Positions 31,627 to 39,710 of a stretch of 64,000 nt of DNA are shown here, piece after piece; within the stretch, counting starts at the first letter, position 1, and the number at the start of each line of letters is the position of its first letter. The translations under genes were made by a program, and so were the position numbers. Origin of the DNA: Mesorhizobium temperatum. GTDB taxonomy: Bacteria > Pseudomonadota > Alphaproteobacteria > Rhizobiales > Rhizobiaceae. The notes beneath the pieces are model-generated. The model ran no database searches. It was given only the letters and a program-made list of their open reading frames with translations, and was not told the origin of the DNA. The DNA lies in contig NZ_NPKJ01000066.1 of the NCBI RefSeq assembly GCF_002284575.1, positions 151,513 through 215,512 of the forward strand, given 5' to 3'.

Positions 31627-32097
31627 ATGGAGCAGACGATCTACTTTGAGGACTACCAGATCGGCTCGTCGCGCATGACCAGCGGGCGCACCATCACCGA
31701 GACCGACTTCGTCGTTCATGCCGGCCATACCGGCGATTTCTTTCCCCACCACATGGATGCCGAGTTCATGAAGACGACGCCGTTCGGCCAGCGCATCGCG
31801 CACGGCACGTTGGTCTTCTCGGTCGGCGTCGGGCTGACGGCAAGCGTCATCAACCCGGTCGCCTTCTCCTATGGCTACGACAGGTTGCGCTTCATCAAGC
31901 CGGTGTTCATCGGTGATACGATCAAGACCCGCACCACCATCTCGGCTAGGGAAGACGATCCCAAGCGGCCGGATTCGGGCCGGGTCATCGAGCGCTGCGA
32001 AGTGATCAACCAGCATGGCGATGTGGTCCTGGTCGCCGACCACATCTACATCGTCGAGCGCCGCGCCAAGCCGAACAGCGGTTCGAGCTCAGTTTGA
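31627..32097 (+). CDS. MaoC-family hot-dog hydratase/dehydratase
   Basis: A 156-residue (R)-specific enoyl-CoA hydratase-like protein. The hydratase motif appears as TDFVVHAGHTGDFFPHHMDAEF, with the characteristic Asp and His, and RIAHGTLVFSVGVGL follows. ATG 31627 lies 1 bp after the dehydrogenase stop. It implies a CoA-thioester step, linking this operon to the class III CoA-transferase gene at 24696. Confidence 0.88.
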   Translation: MEQTIYFEDYQIGSSRMTSGRTITETDFVVHAGHTGDFFPHHMDAEFMKTTPFGQRIAHGTLVFSVGVGLTASVINPVAFSYGYDRLRFIKPVFIGDTIKTRTTISAREDDPKRPDSGRVIERCEVINQHGDVVLVADHIYIVERRAKPNSGSSSV

Positions 32098-32523
32098 CAA
32101 AACGCGCAGTTTTCAAGCCAGGGCTCAACCTCCCGGAAGTGGCCGACGGTTAGGTCAAGTCGTGCCGCCAGCCTCGAATTCGCGGGCCTGTGAGAGATGG
32201 CGCCGAAACCCGAGACAAAAAACCCGCCTTGGCGGCGGCCATCACCTGTCAAGTTGAAACTACCTACAGTTGCAATTCCATCGCTTCAGATTTGCGCTGC
32301 CCCTCATTGCCCTGCGGTCCAACGTGGATTCCACCAACCCAAGGGCGGCGGCGGAACGGCGCTATCTGTGCTGCCGCCAAGAAAGAGCGGAGGCGCACCG
32401 ACAGGCGATCGGCTTGCGCAGGGCTACAGCGGTCCAGTCCGCCGCGTCGATGGCCGCCTCTGCTGGCAGGACCCGGCGGACGGTTCGTCAAGGGGGAAAG
32501 CGCGCCCGCGAGGGCCGCTTCGG
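32098..32523. other. Intergenic region, nothing recognised
   Basis: A 426-bp region between the convergent MaoC and beta-propeller genes. Frames on both strands give arginine- and proline-rich translations typical of non-coding GC-rich DNA. I see no terminator, repeat or RNA gene. Confidence 0.5.
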
Positions 32524-33174
32524 TTACTTGCTCGTGGAGCCTCGCCTGGGCCGGCGGATGGCTCTCACCTTGCCGCTGTTTCCACCGCCGCAGAAGAACT
32601 GATCGCCACCATCGGACTCGAGCCCCGACACGCCTGTTCCAGGCGGCATATCGAGCTTCTCCAGGACCTTTCCCGTTTCAGGATCTATCCGCCTGACGTC
32701 GCTCTCGTCACCTTCCCAGGTGCCGTGCCAGAGTTCGCCGTCGATCCAGGTGACCCCTGTGACGATGCGGTTGGAATCGATTGTGCGAAGAACTGCCCCT
32801 GTCTGGGGATCGATCTGATGAATTTTGCGACCGCGATTCTGCCCCACCCAAAGTGTCCCTTCGGCCCAGGCGAGCCCGGAGTCGCCGCCGCCACCTGGCG
32901 CCGGGATCGTGGCCAGCACTTGGCCGGTCTTCGGGTCGATCTTCTGGATGCGATCTTCGGCGATCTGGAACAAGTGCTGACCGTCGAAGGCCGTTCCTGC
33001 GTGCGCGGCGACATCGATCGCGCGCACCACCTTCCCGCTCGCAGGATCCAAGGCGTTCAGCCTGTATCCGGACGCAAACCAGACGTGCTGACCGTCGAAC
33101 GTAACCCCAGCCACCTGGTCGACACCCGGAAAGGGTCCATATTCGCGGAGGACTTCGGCTGCAGATCGCTTCAT
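32524..33174 (-). CDS. Beta-propeller (YncE/Vgb or glutamine cyclotransferase-like) protein
   Basis: A 216-residue protein made of about five repeated blades: GVTFDGQHVWFASGYRLNALDP, TAFDGQHLFQIAEDRIQKIDPKTG, GLAWAEGTLWVGQNRGRKIHQIDPQTG and GVTWIDGELWHGTW. There is no signal peptide, so it should be cytoplasmic. It follows the helix-turn-helix gene by about 10 bp and is probably co-transcribed with it. The function is unknown; such folds bind small ligands or act as lyases. Confidence 0.8.
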   Translation of the reverse strand: MKRSAAEVLREYGPFPGVDQVAGVTFDGQHVWFASGYRLNALDPASGKVVRAIDVAAHAGTAFDGQHLFQIAEDRIQKIDPKTGQVLATIPAPGGGGDSGLAWAEGTLWVGQNRGRKIHQIDPQTGAVLRTIDSNRIVTGVTWIDGELWHGTWEGDESDVRRIDPETGKVLEKLDMPPGTGVSGLESDGGDQFFCGGGNSGKVRAIRRPRRGSTSK

Positions 33175-33183
33175 GCTTCTATC

Positions 33184-34404
33184 CTAGTAGCCCGACAGTG
33201 AACCGGGGAGTAACAAGATTGTCGGGAATCCCGGTACGGGTGGGGTCATCCAGCGACGCGCTCGCCCGCGACCGAACGACTGCACCTTGCCTGCTGCCGC
33301 AAGCTGCTCGAGCGATCGCTGCACGGTGCGCGAGCTGGCTCCGAGCGCAATTGCGAGCGCCGAGCTCGACCACGACTCGCCATCGGCGAGGAAGGCAAGC
33401 ACCGCTGCATGCTGCTCGTCGACGGGCGGCGCCAGCACCACGACATCGCGTGGGCGGCGCGGCTTAAGCGCAAAGCCTCGCTTGGTCGCGCTCACATCCG
33501 CCAGTGACCGCAGCTCCACGCGAAGCCGACCGACTTCGACCCGCAACCGTGCGCGATGCGATTCATCGGCGTGCTTGCCGCCGAAGGCGCGGGCGACGAG
33601 CGTGCTCCTCGGCACGTCCGCGGGCCAGGCTTCGCCCAGCGTGCGCGCAAGCGCGAACAAGACCGGGCGCGTCGCGAGCGAGACGATCATGCCGGCGTCC
33701 CGCACGACATTGCGGCAGGCGTCGACGACGAGCGCCCCCGACGTCAGCAGCGCTTCGACCTCCTCAAGCAGGAGCGGGCGCTCCTCACCACGGGCGATCA
33801 GGCGCGCGGCGGGCGTGTTCATCACGAGGGATGCGCCTTCAACCTCGGCCGTCAGCGCGGGAATGTCCGCCTGGCGCGCGGCATGCTCGGCCCGCGCGAG
33901 CGCAACGCGCGCCGCCTTGGTCCGGAGGCGTCGAATCGCGAGCCCCGCAATCACCAGCTCGTGGGCGGCCCTCGACGCGGGTGGGAGCGTTGTCGGGTCG
34001 AACCCGGCGAGCCTGCTCTCGGCCTCATCGAGGCGTCCGATCAGGAGCAGGCGCCGAGCTTCGAGATTGCGCGCATGCGCGGCATTGACGTGGTCGCCGT
34101 GCTTTTCAAGCGTCGACCGCGCGGCGTCGAGTGCCTTCGCCGGCCAGCCCAGGTCGCGCGAGACGAGTGCGATCTCGGCTTCGGCGACGACGCACCTCGC
34201 GCGGGCCACGGCCTCTTTCGGACCGAAGGCGCGCGCAGCACTTTTGAGGAGAGCCTTTGCTCGAACGAGATCGCCGAGCTGCGCCATCGCGATGCCGCGC
34301 AGCGCAAGCGCAGGCGCATCGTCACGCAGGGCGACCCGCTTCAATGCGCCGAGGGGATCACCCGTTGCGAGGGCGCGCGCCGCAGCGGTGATCAGCGAGT
34401 CCAT
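33184..34404 (-). CDS. Helix-turn-helix protein with helical-repeat N-terminus
   Basis: A 406-residue protein. Residues 1 to about 220 are Ala-rich helical hairpins resembling TPRs (LGDLVRAKALLKSAARAFG, LIGRLDEAESRLAGF). The C-terminus holds a winged-helix DNA-binding domain (DEQHAAVLAFLADGESWSSSALAIALGASSRTVQRSLEQLAAAGKVQSFGRGRARRW). It is probably a regulator whose repeats sense a partner or ligand. It is divergent from the DUF899 gene, with an inverted repeat between them. Confidence 0.78.
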   Translation of the reverse strand: MDSLITAAARALATGDPLGALKRVALRDDAPALALRGIAMAQLGDLVRAKALLKSAARAFGPKEAVARARCVVAEAEIALVSRDLGWPAKALDAARSTLEKHGDHVNAAHARNLEARRLLLIGRLDEAESRLAGFDPTTLPPASRAAHELVIAGLAIRRLRTKAARVALARAEHAARQADIPALTAEVEGASLVMNTPAARLIARGEERPLLLEEVEALLTSGALVVDACRNVVRDAGMIVSLATRPVLFALARTLGEAWPADVPRSTLVARAFGGKHADESHRARLRVEVGRLRVELRSLADVSATKRGFALKPRRPRDVVVLAPPVDEQHAAVLAFLADGESWSSSALAIALGASSRTVQRSLEQLAAAGKVQSFGRGRARRWMTPPVPGFPTILLLPGSLSGY

Positions 34405-34445
34405 CGGAATCCCGTCACACTTGTAACTCTCACCATTCGAAATCA

Positions 34446-34467
34446 GGTCCTAATCTATCTCAGGACC
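34446..34467. promoter_or_regulatory. Short inverted repeat in divergent promoter
   Basis: GGTCCT and AGGACC separated by 10 bp lie between the divergent helix-turn-helix and DUF899 genes. A candidate operator for the neighbouring regulator, supported only by symmetry and position. Confidence 0.4.
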
Positions 34468-34541
34468 AACAGCCAGCGCGCCGTAAGAAAACGGTGCGAA
34501 CGAGGCAGGACATAGAGGACAGAACATAGAGGAGAAGAACG

Positions 34542-35312
34542 ATGCCGACACACAGGACCGGAACACGTGAGGAGTGGCTGGCAGCGCGGCTTGATCTGCT
34601 CAAGACGGAGAAGGAGCTCACGCGACAAAGCGACGAGGTGGCGCGGCGGCGGCAGGAATTGCCTTGGGTTCGGATCGACAAGGATTACCGATTCGAGACC
34701 GATGAAGGCAGCGCCTCACTGGCAGACCTTTTCAGGGGACGCTCGCAGCTCCTCGTCTACCACTTCATGTTCGGGCCCGATTACACGGCGGGCTGTCCGG
34801 CCTGCTCAGCGATCGCGGACGGGTTCGACGGCTTCGTCGTCCATCTGGCCAACCACGACGTCACGCTTTCGGCGGTATCGCGGGCACCGCTGGCGAAGCT
34901 GCAGGCGTACAAGCAGCGGATGGGGTGGACGTTCCCCTGGGCCTCCTCACACGGCAGCGACTTCAATTTCGACTTCGACGTTTCGTTCACCGAGGAGCAG
35001 CAGCGCGAGGAAGGCATCGAATACAATTATGTGCGCGAGGCGCCGTTCGCCGAGATACCCTCGCGTACGACTGCCGACGGCTCCGCGACGTTCGCTGCAA
35101 TGAGCGGAACAGACATGGCCACGTACACGCGCGAGAGGCCGGGCATGAGCGCGTTCGTGCTCGAGGACGGCGTCGTCTACCACGCCTATTCCACCTATGC
35201 GCGCGGACTGGACGGCCTCTGGGGCATGTATCAGTGGCTCGACCGCGCGCCCCAAGGGCGTAACGAGACGGGCGTCTGGTGGCGCCGCCATGACGAGTAC
35301 GGCCAGGGCTGA
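34542..35312 (+). CDS. DUF899 thioredoxin-like protein
   Basis: A 256-residue protein of the DUF899 family, which has a thioredoxin-related fold: EEWLAARLDLLKTEKELTRQSDEVARRRQELPWV, LFRGRSQLLVYHFMFGPDYTAGCPACS, LSAVSRAPLAKLQAYKQRMGWTFPWASS, and TYTRERPGMSAFVLEDGVVYH. The CPAC pair is in the thioredoxin position, so a redox role is possible. The start follows GAGGAGAAG. A small membrane protein gene follows 6 bp later. Confidence 0.9.
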   Translation: MPTHRTGTREEWLAARLDLLKTEKELTRQSDEVARRRQELPWVRIDKDYRFETDEGSASLADLFRGRSQLLVYHFMFGPDYTAGCPACSAIADGFDGFVVHLANHDVTLSAVSRAPLAKLQAYKQRMGWTFPWASSHGSDFNFDFDVSFTEEQQREEGIEYNYVREAPFAEIPSRTTADGSATFAAMSGTDMATYTRERPGMSAFVLEDGVVYHAYSTYARGLDGLWGMYQWLDRAPQGRNETGVWWRRHDEYGQG

Positions 35313-35318
35313 CGTTCG

Positions 35319-35624
35319 ATGACACTGCACTCCAACCACACCCGGAAGATGCCGCCCGCAGGCAGCGGATCTGCCGATTTCCCAAGCGACAATGTCGCCG
35401 CCCGCGGCGCGGCCGACTGGCTGTCCCTGGCGGCCGCGCCAACCTTCGCAATGATGGGGCTGCTGACGGCCGTCACCGGTGATGCGGGCATGATCTGCTC
35501 GGCGGCGGAAGATGCGTCACCGCTGAGTGGAATGGTCGTGATGTACTTGCTGATGAGCGCCTTCCATTCGGCGCCTTGGCTGAAGCTGGTCGCCAGCCGA
35601 CGAAGCGCTGTCCGCCGGTCGTGA
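35319..35624 (+). CDS. Small membrane protein
   Basis: A 101-residue protein with two hydrophobic stretches (WLSLAAAPTFAMMGLLTAV and LSGMVVMYLLMSAFHSAPWL) and basic ends. It starts 6 bp after the DUF899 stop, so it is probably co-transcribed. I have an impression of similar small proteins in rhizobia, but know no function. Confidence 0.65.
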   Translation: MTLHSNHTRKMPPAGSGSADFPSDNVAARGAADWLSLAAAPTFAMMGLLTAVTGDAGMICSAAEDASPLSGMVVMYLLMSAFHSAPWLKLVASRRSAVRRS

Positions 35625-35663
35625 TCCGGCGTTCGCCGATCAAGCGGCGACTTCGCGCAGCCC

Positions 35664-36386
35664 CTATGTGGCGATATTGGCCTCGCCTGCATGACGCATC
35701 ATGCGGCGAAAACTCATCGAGATATGAGCTCGCCTTATGTGCCCGATGGACTCCCAGTCGCCGATCTCGGCGGCGGCAAGCACCTCTTCCATTTCGCGGC
35801 GGAACGCAGTGAACTCCTCCACAAGGCCCAACTGCGGCATCATCTTCAGGACGACGCGCGCAACCTGAAAATACAGACGCTCGCTGATCTCGCGCAGCGG
35901 CTGGTTGCCGGTCATCGCGGTGAGCTCGTAGAAAAAATCCATGTTGAGGCGCAGGAAAGCGCGCTGGTCGGGGTTGAGCACATCGGAATCGCAGCGCGCG
36001 ATGAGTGCCCTTATCCGGTCGAGGTCGTCCGCCGTGCGCGGGATCGGCGAAAGCTTGCCGACGAGGAGCGCCAGTTCCAGGCGCAAATGATAGACCTGCT
36101 GCAATTCCTCAATGTCGACGTCGGTGACGATCGTGCCGACGCCATGGACGGATTGAACCAGACCCTCGGATTCGAGGCGCGCCAGGACACGGCGAACCGG
36201 CGTGCGGCTGATCTGGAATTCCTGGGCAAGTTCTTCCTCGGAGAGATGGCTCCCCGGCGCGTAGTCGAGCAGGCAGATACGGTCGCGCAATATCCGGTAG
36301 ATACGCTCGAACCGCTCCCGCGCCGAAAGCGGACGCGGCGGCGCGGCGGTCACGGCCAGGGGCGAGGCATCTGTCTCAAGCGTCAT
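35664..36386 (-). CDS. GntR-family (FadR subfamily) regulator
   Basis: A 240-residue regulator with an N-terminal winged helix (IYRILRDRICLLDYAPGSHLSEEELAQEFQISRTPVRRVLARLESEGLVQSV) and an all-helical FCD effector domain (RLNMDFFYELTAMTGN, IRRAHISMSFRRMM). Its start overlaps the end of the ABC ATPase gene by 4 bp, so it is the last gene of the importer operon. It probably regulates this operon and the divergent hydrolase/sarcosine oxidase operon. Confidence 0.9.
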   Translation of the reverse strand: MTLETDASPLAVTAAPPRPLSARERFERIYRILRDRICLLDYAPGSHLSEEELAQEFQISRTPVRRVLARLESEGLVQSVHGVGTIVTDVDIEELQQVYHLRLELALLVGKLSPIPRTADDLDRIRALIARCDSDVLNPDQRAFLRLNMDFFYELTAMTGNQPLREISERLYFQVARVVLKMMPQLGLVEEFTAFRREMEEVLAAAEIGDWESIGHIRRAHISMSFRRMMRHAGEANIAT

Positions 36387-37162
36387 CCAGCCTCCAGGAC
36401 AGCGTGCAGGAACTGCCGTGTCCGCTCGTTCTTGGGGGCGCCGAACAACTCGCTTGGCGGCCCCTGCTCGCAGATCTTGCCGGCATGGAAAAAGCAGACG
36501 CGATCGGAGAATTCCTTGGCAAATCCCATCTGGTGGGTGACCATCAACATGGTGAGGTCATGTTCCCTACCGAGTTTTCGGATGACTTCAAGCACTTCGC
36601 CGACGAGTTCGGGGTCGAGTGCCGAGGTCACCTCGTCGAACAGCATGATCTTGGGCCGCATGGCGCAAGCGCGGGCGATGGCGACACGCTGCTGCTGGCC
36701 GCCGGAAAGCTGCGAGGGATAGTGGTCCTTCTTCTCCGACAAGCCGACCATGTCGAGCAGCTCGGCCGCACGCGCCTCGGCATCGGCGCGCTTCATGCCG
36801 AGCACGGTTATCGGGGCCTCGATGCAGTTCTGCATCGCCGTCATGTGCGGGAACAGGTTGAACGACTGGAACACCATGCCGATTTTGGCGCGGATCTTGC
36901 GGATGTGCGCGAGATCGGCGGGAACAAGCTTGCCGTTCCTCTCCATGTGGGTGAGCGGCTCGCCTTCCACCCAGATGACGCCGTCATTGATCGTCTCCAG
37001 CGTCATCAGCATGCGCAGCACCGTGGTCTTGCCGGAGCCGGACGGCCCGATGATGGAGACCTTCTCGCCGCGTGCTATTTCCAGATTGAGCCCGTCGAGA
37101 ACGGTCAGCGCGCCGTAGCGTTTCGAAACATTGTCGAAGCGGACCATCGGTTGTTCCGTCAT
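36383..37162 (-). CDS. Amino-acid-type ABC transporter ATPase (EhuA-like)
   Basis: A 259-residue ATPase of polar amino acid/ectoine importers. Walker A GPSGSGKTT, Q-loop VFQSFNLFPHMT, signature LSGGQQQRVAIARA, Walker B IMLFDEVTSALD and the H-loop are all intact. It resembles EhuA of the ectoine/hydroxyectoine system. It overlaps the permease gene upstream by 4 bp and the GntR gene downstream. Confidence 0.93.
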   Translation of the reverse strand: MTEQPMVRFDNVSKRYGALTVLDGLNLEIARGEKVSIIGPSGSGKTTVLRMLMTLETINDGVIWVEGEPLTHMERNGKLVPADLAHIRKIRAKIGMVFQSFNLFPHMTAMQNCIEAPITVLGMKRADAEARAAELLDMVGLSEKKDHYPSQLSGGQQQRVAIARACAMRPKIMLFDEVTSALDPELVGEVLEVIRKLGREHDLTMLMVTHQMGFAKEFSDRVCFFHAGKICEQGPPSELFGAPKNERTRQFLHAVLEAG

Positions 37163-37818
37163 CGCATGGTCCTCCGGTTGAGCAGGCCTTCGAGGGAGCG
37201 AATGAGCGCGGCAGAAACCAGGCTCATGGCAAGGAAGAACAGGCCGACCAGCGTCATCGGCTCAGTGTAGCGGAAGGTTTCGGAGCCGATGATCTTGGCC
37301 GTCTGCATCAGCTCCAGCACGGCGATTGCGGAAAGCAATGGCGTCTCCTTGAACAAGGCAACCAGATAGTTGCCGAGCGCCGGAACGATCGGCGGGATCG
37401 CCTGCGGAATGATGATGTCGCGGAACGTCGTCCAGGCTGACAGATTGAGTGCGACCGAGGCTTCCCACTGGCCGCGATGGATGTTGTCGAACCCGGCGCG
37501 ATAGACCTCGGAACAATAGGCTGCGTAGTGGATGCCGATGGCAAGCACCCCGGCGGTGAAGGCGTCGAGCACGACGCCAAATTTCGGAAAGACGAAATAG
37601 AGAAAGAATATCTGGATCAGCAGCGGGGTTGACCGGATCAGTTCGACCAGCACCGAAATCGTCCAGCCGGTCCACGGCACGGCGATGCGGACGACCGCCA
37701 GCACCAGGCCAAGCGAGGCGGCAAGCGCAAACCCGATCAGCGTCGCCTCGATGGAAACGATGGCAGCGCGGGCGAGCACCGGCAGGATTTCAAAAGCAAA
37801 TGCCCAGTCCCAGATCAT
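37159..37818 (-). CDS. Amino-acid-type ABC permease (EhuD-like)
   Basis: A 219-residue inner-membrane permease of the HisMQ/EhuCD type with about five helices. It carries LVELIRSTPLLIQIFFLYFVFP and the EAA loop GQWEASVALNLSAWTTFRDIIIPQAIPPIVPALGN, which docks to the ATPase. The start at 37818 overlaps the end of the partner permease by 4 bp. Confidence 0.92.
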   Translation of the reverse strand: MIWDWAFAFEILPVLARAAIVSIEATLIGFALAASLGLVLAVVRIAVPWTGWTISVLVELIRSTPLLIQIFFLYFVFPKFGVVLDAFTAGVLAIGIHYAAYCSEVYRAGFDNIHRGQWEASVALNLSAWTTFRDIIIPQAIPPIVPALGNYLVALFKETPLLSAIAVLELMQTAKIIGSETFRYTEPMTLVGLFFLAMSLVSAALIRSLEGLLNRRTMR

Positions 37819-38543
37819 GCTGCCTTCCCCCGCGCCAGTCCGAGCGAAGCCCGCCTTTCGAGAAGCCGCATGCCGATGGTCACAACCAGCGACATTGCCA
37901 GGTACATCAGCAGGACGAGGGTGAAGATCGGAATGGTCTTGAACGTGTTCTGGTTCATTTGCTGCGCCTTGAAGGCGAGGTCCGAGAGCGTGATCAGCGA
38001 GACCAGCGCTGTCGATTTCAAAAGCTCGATGAACAGATTGCCCCACGGCGGAATCATGGCGACGAAAGCCTGCGGCAGGATGATCCGGCGCAGCATCTGG
38101 GGGCGGCTCATGTTCAATGCGGTAGACGCCTCCCATTGGCCGCGGGCGACGGACTGAATCGCGCCGCGCACGACTTCCGATCCGTAAGCTCCAACGTTCA
38201 GGCCGAGCGCCAGAACGGCAACCAGAAATGCGTCGAGCGTGACACCGAATTGCGGCAGCACGAAAAACAGCCAAAACAATTGCACCAGCGCCGACGTGCC
38301 GCGGAAGATCTCGACATAGACCGTGGCCAGCCATCTGAGCGGCGCCGGGCCATACATCCTTGCCAGCGCCGCCAGCACGCCCATGACAATTGCCAGCAGG
38401 CTGCCGAGGATAGCGATCTCGATCGTCAGGACCGCGCCTTGCAGCAGCCCCGGCATAAATACTTTGTAAGATTCCTGCGTTGCTAAGGCACCGATCACGA
38501 CAAGCGCGGTGACCAGCATGGCAACAAGCGTACGGATTCCCAT
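37815..38543 (-). CDS. Amino-acid-type ABC permease (EhuC-like)
   Basis: A 242-residue permease partner of the preceding subunit, with YVEIFRGTSALVQLFWLFFVLPQFG and the EAA loop GQWEASTALNMSRPQMLRRIILPQAFVAMIPPWGN. It begins downstream of a strong hairpin that follows the solute-binding-protein gene, so permease levels are probably lower than those of the binding protein. Confidence 0.92.
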   Translation of the reverse strand: MGIRTLVAMLVTALVVIGALATQESYKVFMPGLLQGAVLTIEIAILGSLLAIVMGVLAALARMYGPAPLRWLATVYVEIFRGTSALVQLFWLFFVLPQFGVTLDAFLVAVLALGLNVGAYGSEVVRGAIQSVARGQWEASTALNMSRPQMLRRIILPQAFVAMIPPWGNLFIELLKSTALVSLITLSDLAFKAQQMNQNTFKTIPIFTLVLLMYLAMSLVVTIGMRLLERRASLGLARGKAA

Positions 38544-38557
38544 GCGGATTCCCCTAG

Positions 38558-38584
38558 AAAAAAGGGCGGCGCTTTCGCGCCGCC
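38558..38584 (-). terminator. Terminator/attenuator between binding-protein and permease genes
   Basis: On the minus strand GGCGGCGC and GCGCCGCC form an 8-bp stem closed by a GAAA tetraloop, followed by C and six T residues. It lies 14 bp after the solute-binding-protein stop. Partial termination here would give the usual excess of binding protein. Confidence 0.85.
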
Positions 38585-38597
38585 AGCAGTTGGGAAC

Positions 38598-39467
38598 CTA
38601 TTTGCCCGCGCAAAGCTCCGCGGTGGTCTTGTTGGGGAGGTAGTCCTTGCCGAAGCCGAGCGGCTCGACCAGCGCGATGTGCTCCGGCGAGCCGAGGAAC
38701 GTCTTCAGCTCGGCGTTGAACGCCTCCTGCAGATCGGTATCTTCCTTGCGGAAGCCGAAGCCGCCATGGCCTTTCACCGACTTGCCGGCAACCTCGCCGA
38801 ACGGCTTGGTCGATTCGACGCCGTCAGCCTTCTTGGCCATGTCGGCGATCGAAAGAGCGGTTAGCGCGGCAGCGTCGGCGCGGCCCGACTGGACGGCGGC
38901 GACCAGGCTGGACTGATCGGGCAAGGCAACGATCTGCCCTGCGGCAACGCCCGCATCCTTGGCATAGCCGCCCTCGACGGCGCCGGCCATCACGGCGAGC
39001 TTGAGATCCGGGTTTTCCTTGATGCTGGAAAAGTCCTTCACGCCCTTCGGATTGCCTTTTGCCACCAGCATGGCCTGACCGATGCCGTAGGACGGCTCGG
39101 AGAAATTGATCTCGGCGCAGCGCTTCGGATTGATGAACATGCCGGCGGCTATGATGTCGAAGCGGCCGGCCTTGAGACCCGGAATAAGCGAGCCGAATTC
39201 GGTCAGCACGCCGTCAACCTGCGCGATGCCCATCTTGGCGAGCACCGCCTTGGCAACTTCCGGCGCTTCGCCGGTCAGCTTGCCGTCAGGCGTGGCGTAA
39301 CCGAACGGCGCCTCGTTGGCAAAGCCGACGCGGATGTAGCCGTCCTTCTTGGCCCGTTCGAGGGTGGTTTCCGCATAAGCGGGCAGCGCCGTGAGTGATG
39401 TCGCGGCAAGCACGAGGCAGGCGGCGGCTTTCACGACCATCCGGCGCGATATCGATGATTTGAACAT
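38598..39467 (-). CDS. Amino-acid-type solute-binding protein (EhuB-like)
   Basis: A 289-residue periplasmic binding protein (SBP_bac_3). The signal peptide, residues 1 to about 32, contains SRRMVVKAA (Tat-like) and ends AYAETT. The mature part has YIRVGFANEAPFGYATPDGKLTGEAPEVAKAVLAKMG, typical of EhuB-type ectoine/amino acid receptors. ATG 39467 is preceded by GGGAG. The neighbouring enzymes suggest an N-methylated or cyclic amino acid derivative rather than ectoine itself. Confidence 0.92.
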   Translation of the reverse strand: MFKSSISRRMVVKAAACLVLAATSLTALPAYAETTLERAKKDGYIRVGFANEAPFGYATPDGKLTGEAPEVAKAVLAKMGIAQVDGVLTEFGSLIPGLKAGRFDIIAAGMFINPKRCAEINFSEPSYGIGQAMLVAKGNPKGVKDFSSIKENPDLKLAVMAGAVEGGYAKDAGVAAGQIVALPDQSSLVAAVQSGRADAAALTALSIADMAKKADGVESTKPFGEVAGKSVKGHGGFGFRKEDTDLQEAFNAELKTFLGSPEHIALVEPLGFGKDYLPNKTTAELCAGK

Positions 39468-39639
39468 GCTTTTCTCCCATTGAACAACTGACTGATGATT
39501 CCCAGGGCGCGGCCTTCTTCGAGGTCGACACCTGTTTGTCAAGACGTATACAACTGCCCTAGACATTGTGCAAGCGAAGATATAAAAGCGCTAGAAATTC
39601 GGGCGATAATTCGTGGTCAAACGACAAATTGTTGTCCAG

Positions 39640-39649
39640 TTGTGCACAA
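39640..39649. promoter_or_regulatory. Palindrome TTGTGCACAA in the divergent promoter
   Basis: A perfect 10-bp palindrome within a wider symmetric region (AAATTGT at 39626-39632 and ACAATTT at 39646-39652), 61 bp upstream of the M24 hydrolase start. A similar half-site (CATTGTGCAAG) occurs near 39565. The pattern suits a FadR-type GntR regulator such as the one at 35664, but this is not proven. Confidence 0.5.
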
Positions 39650-39710
39650 TTTAAGCAAATTGCCCTGTTTAAAAAGGGGCAAAACAGCGTATCCGCAAGG
39701 CAGGATTTCG

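Noticed and set aside
32197..33201. A 334-codon plus-strand frame over the beta-propeller gene
   Set aside because: The minus strand has clear repeated propeller blades; the plus frame is its shadow.
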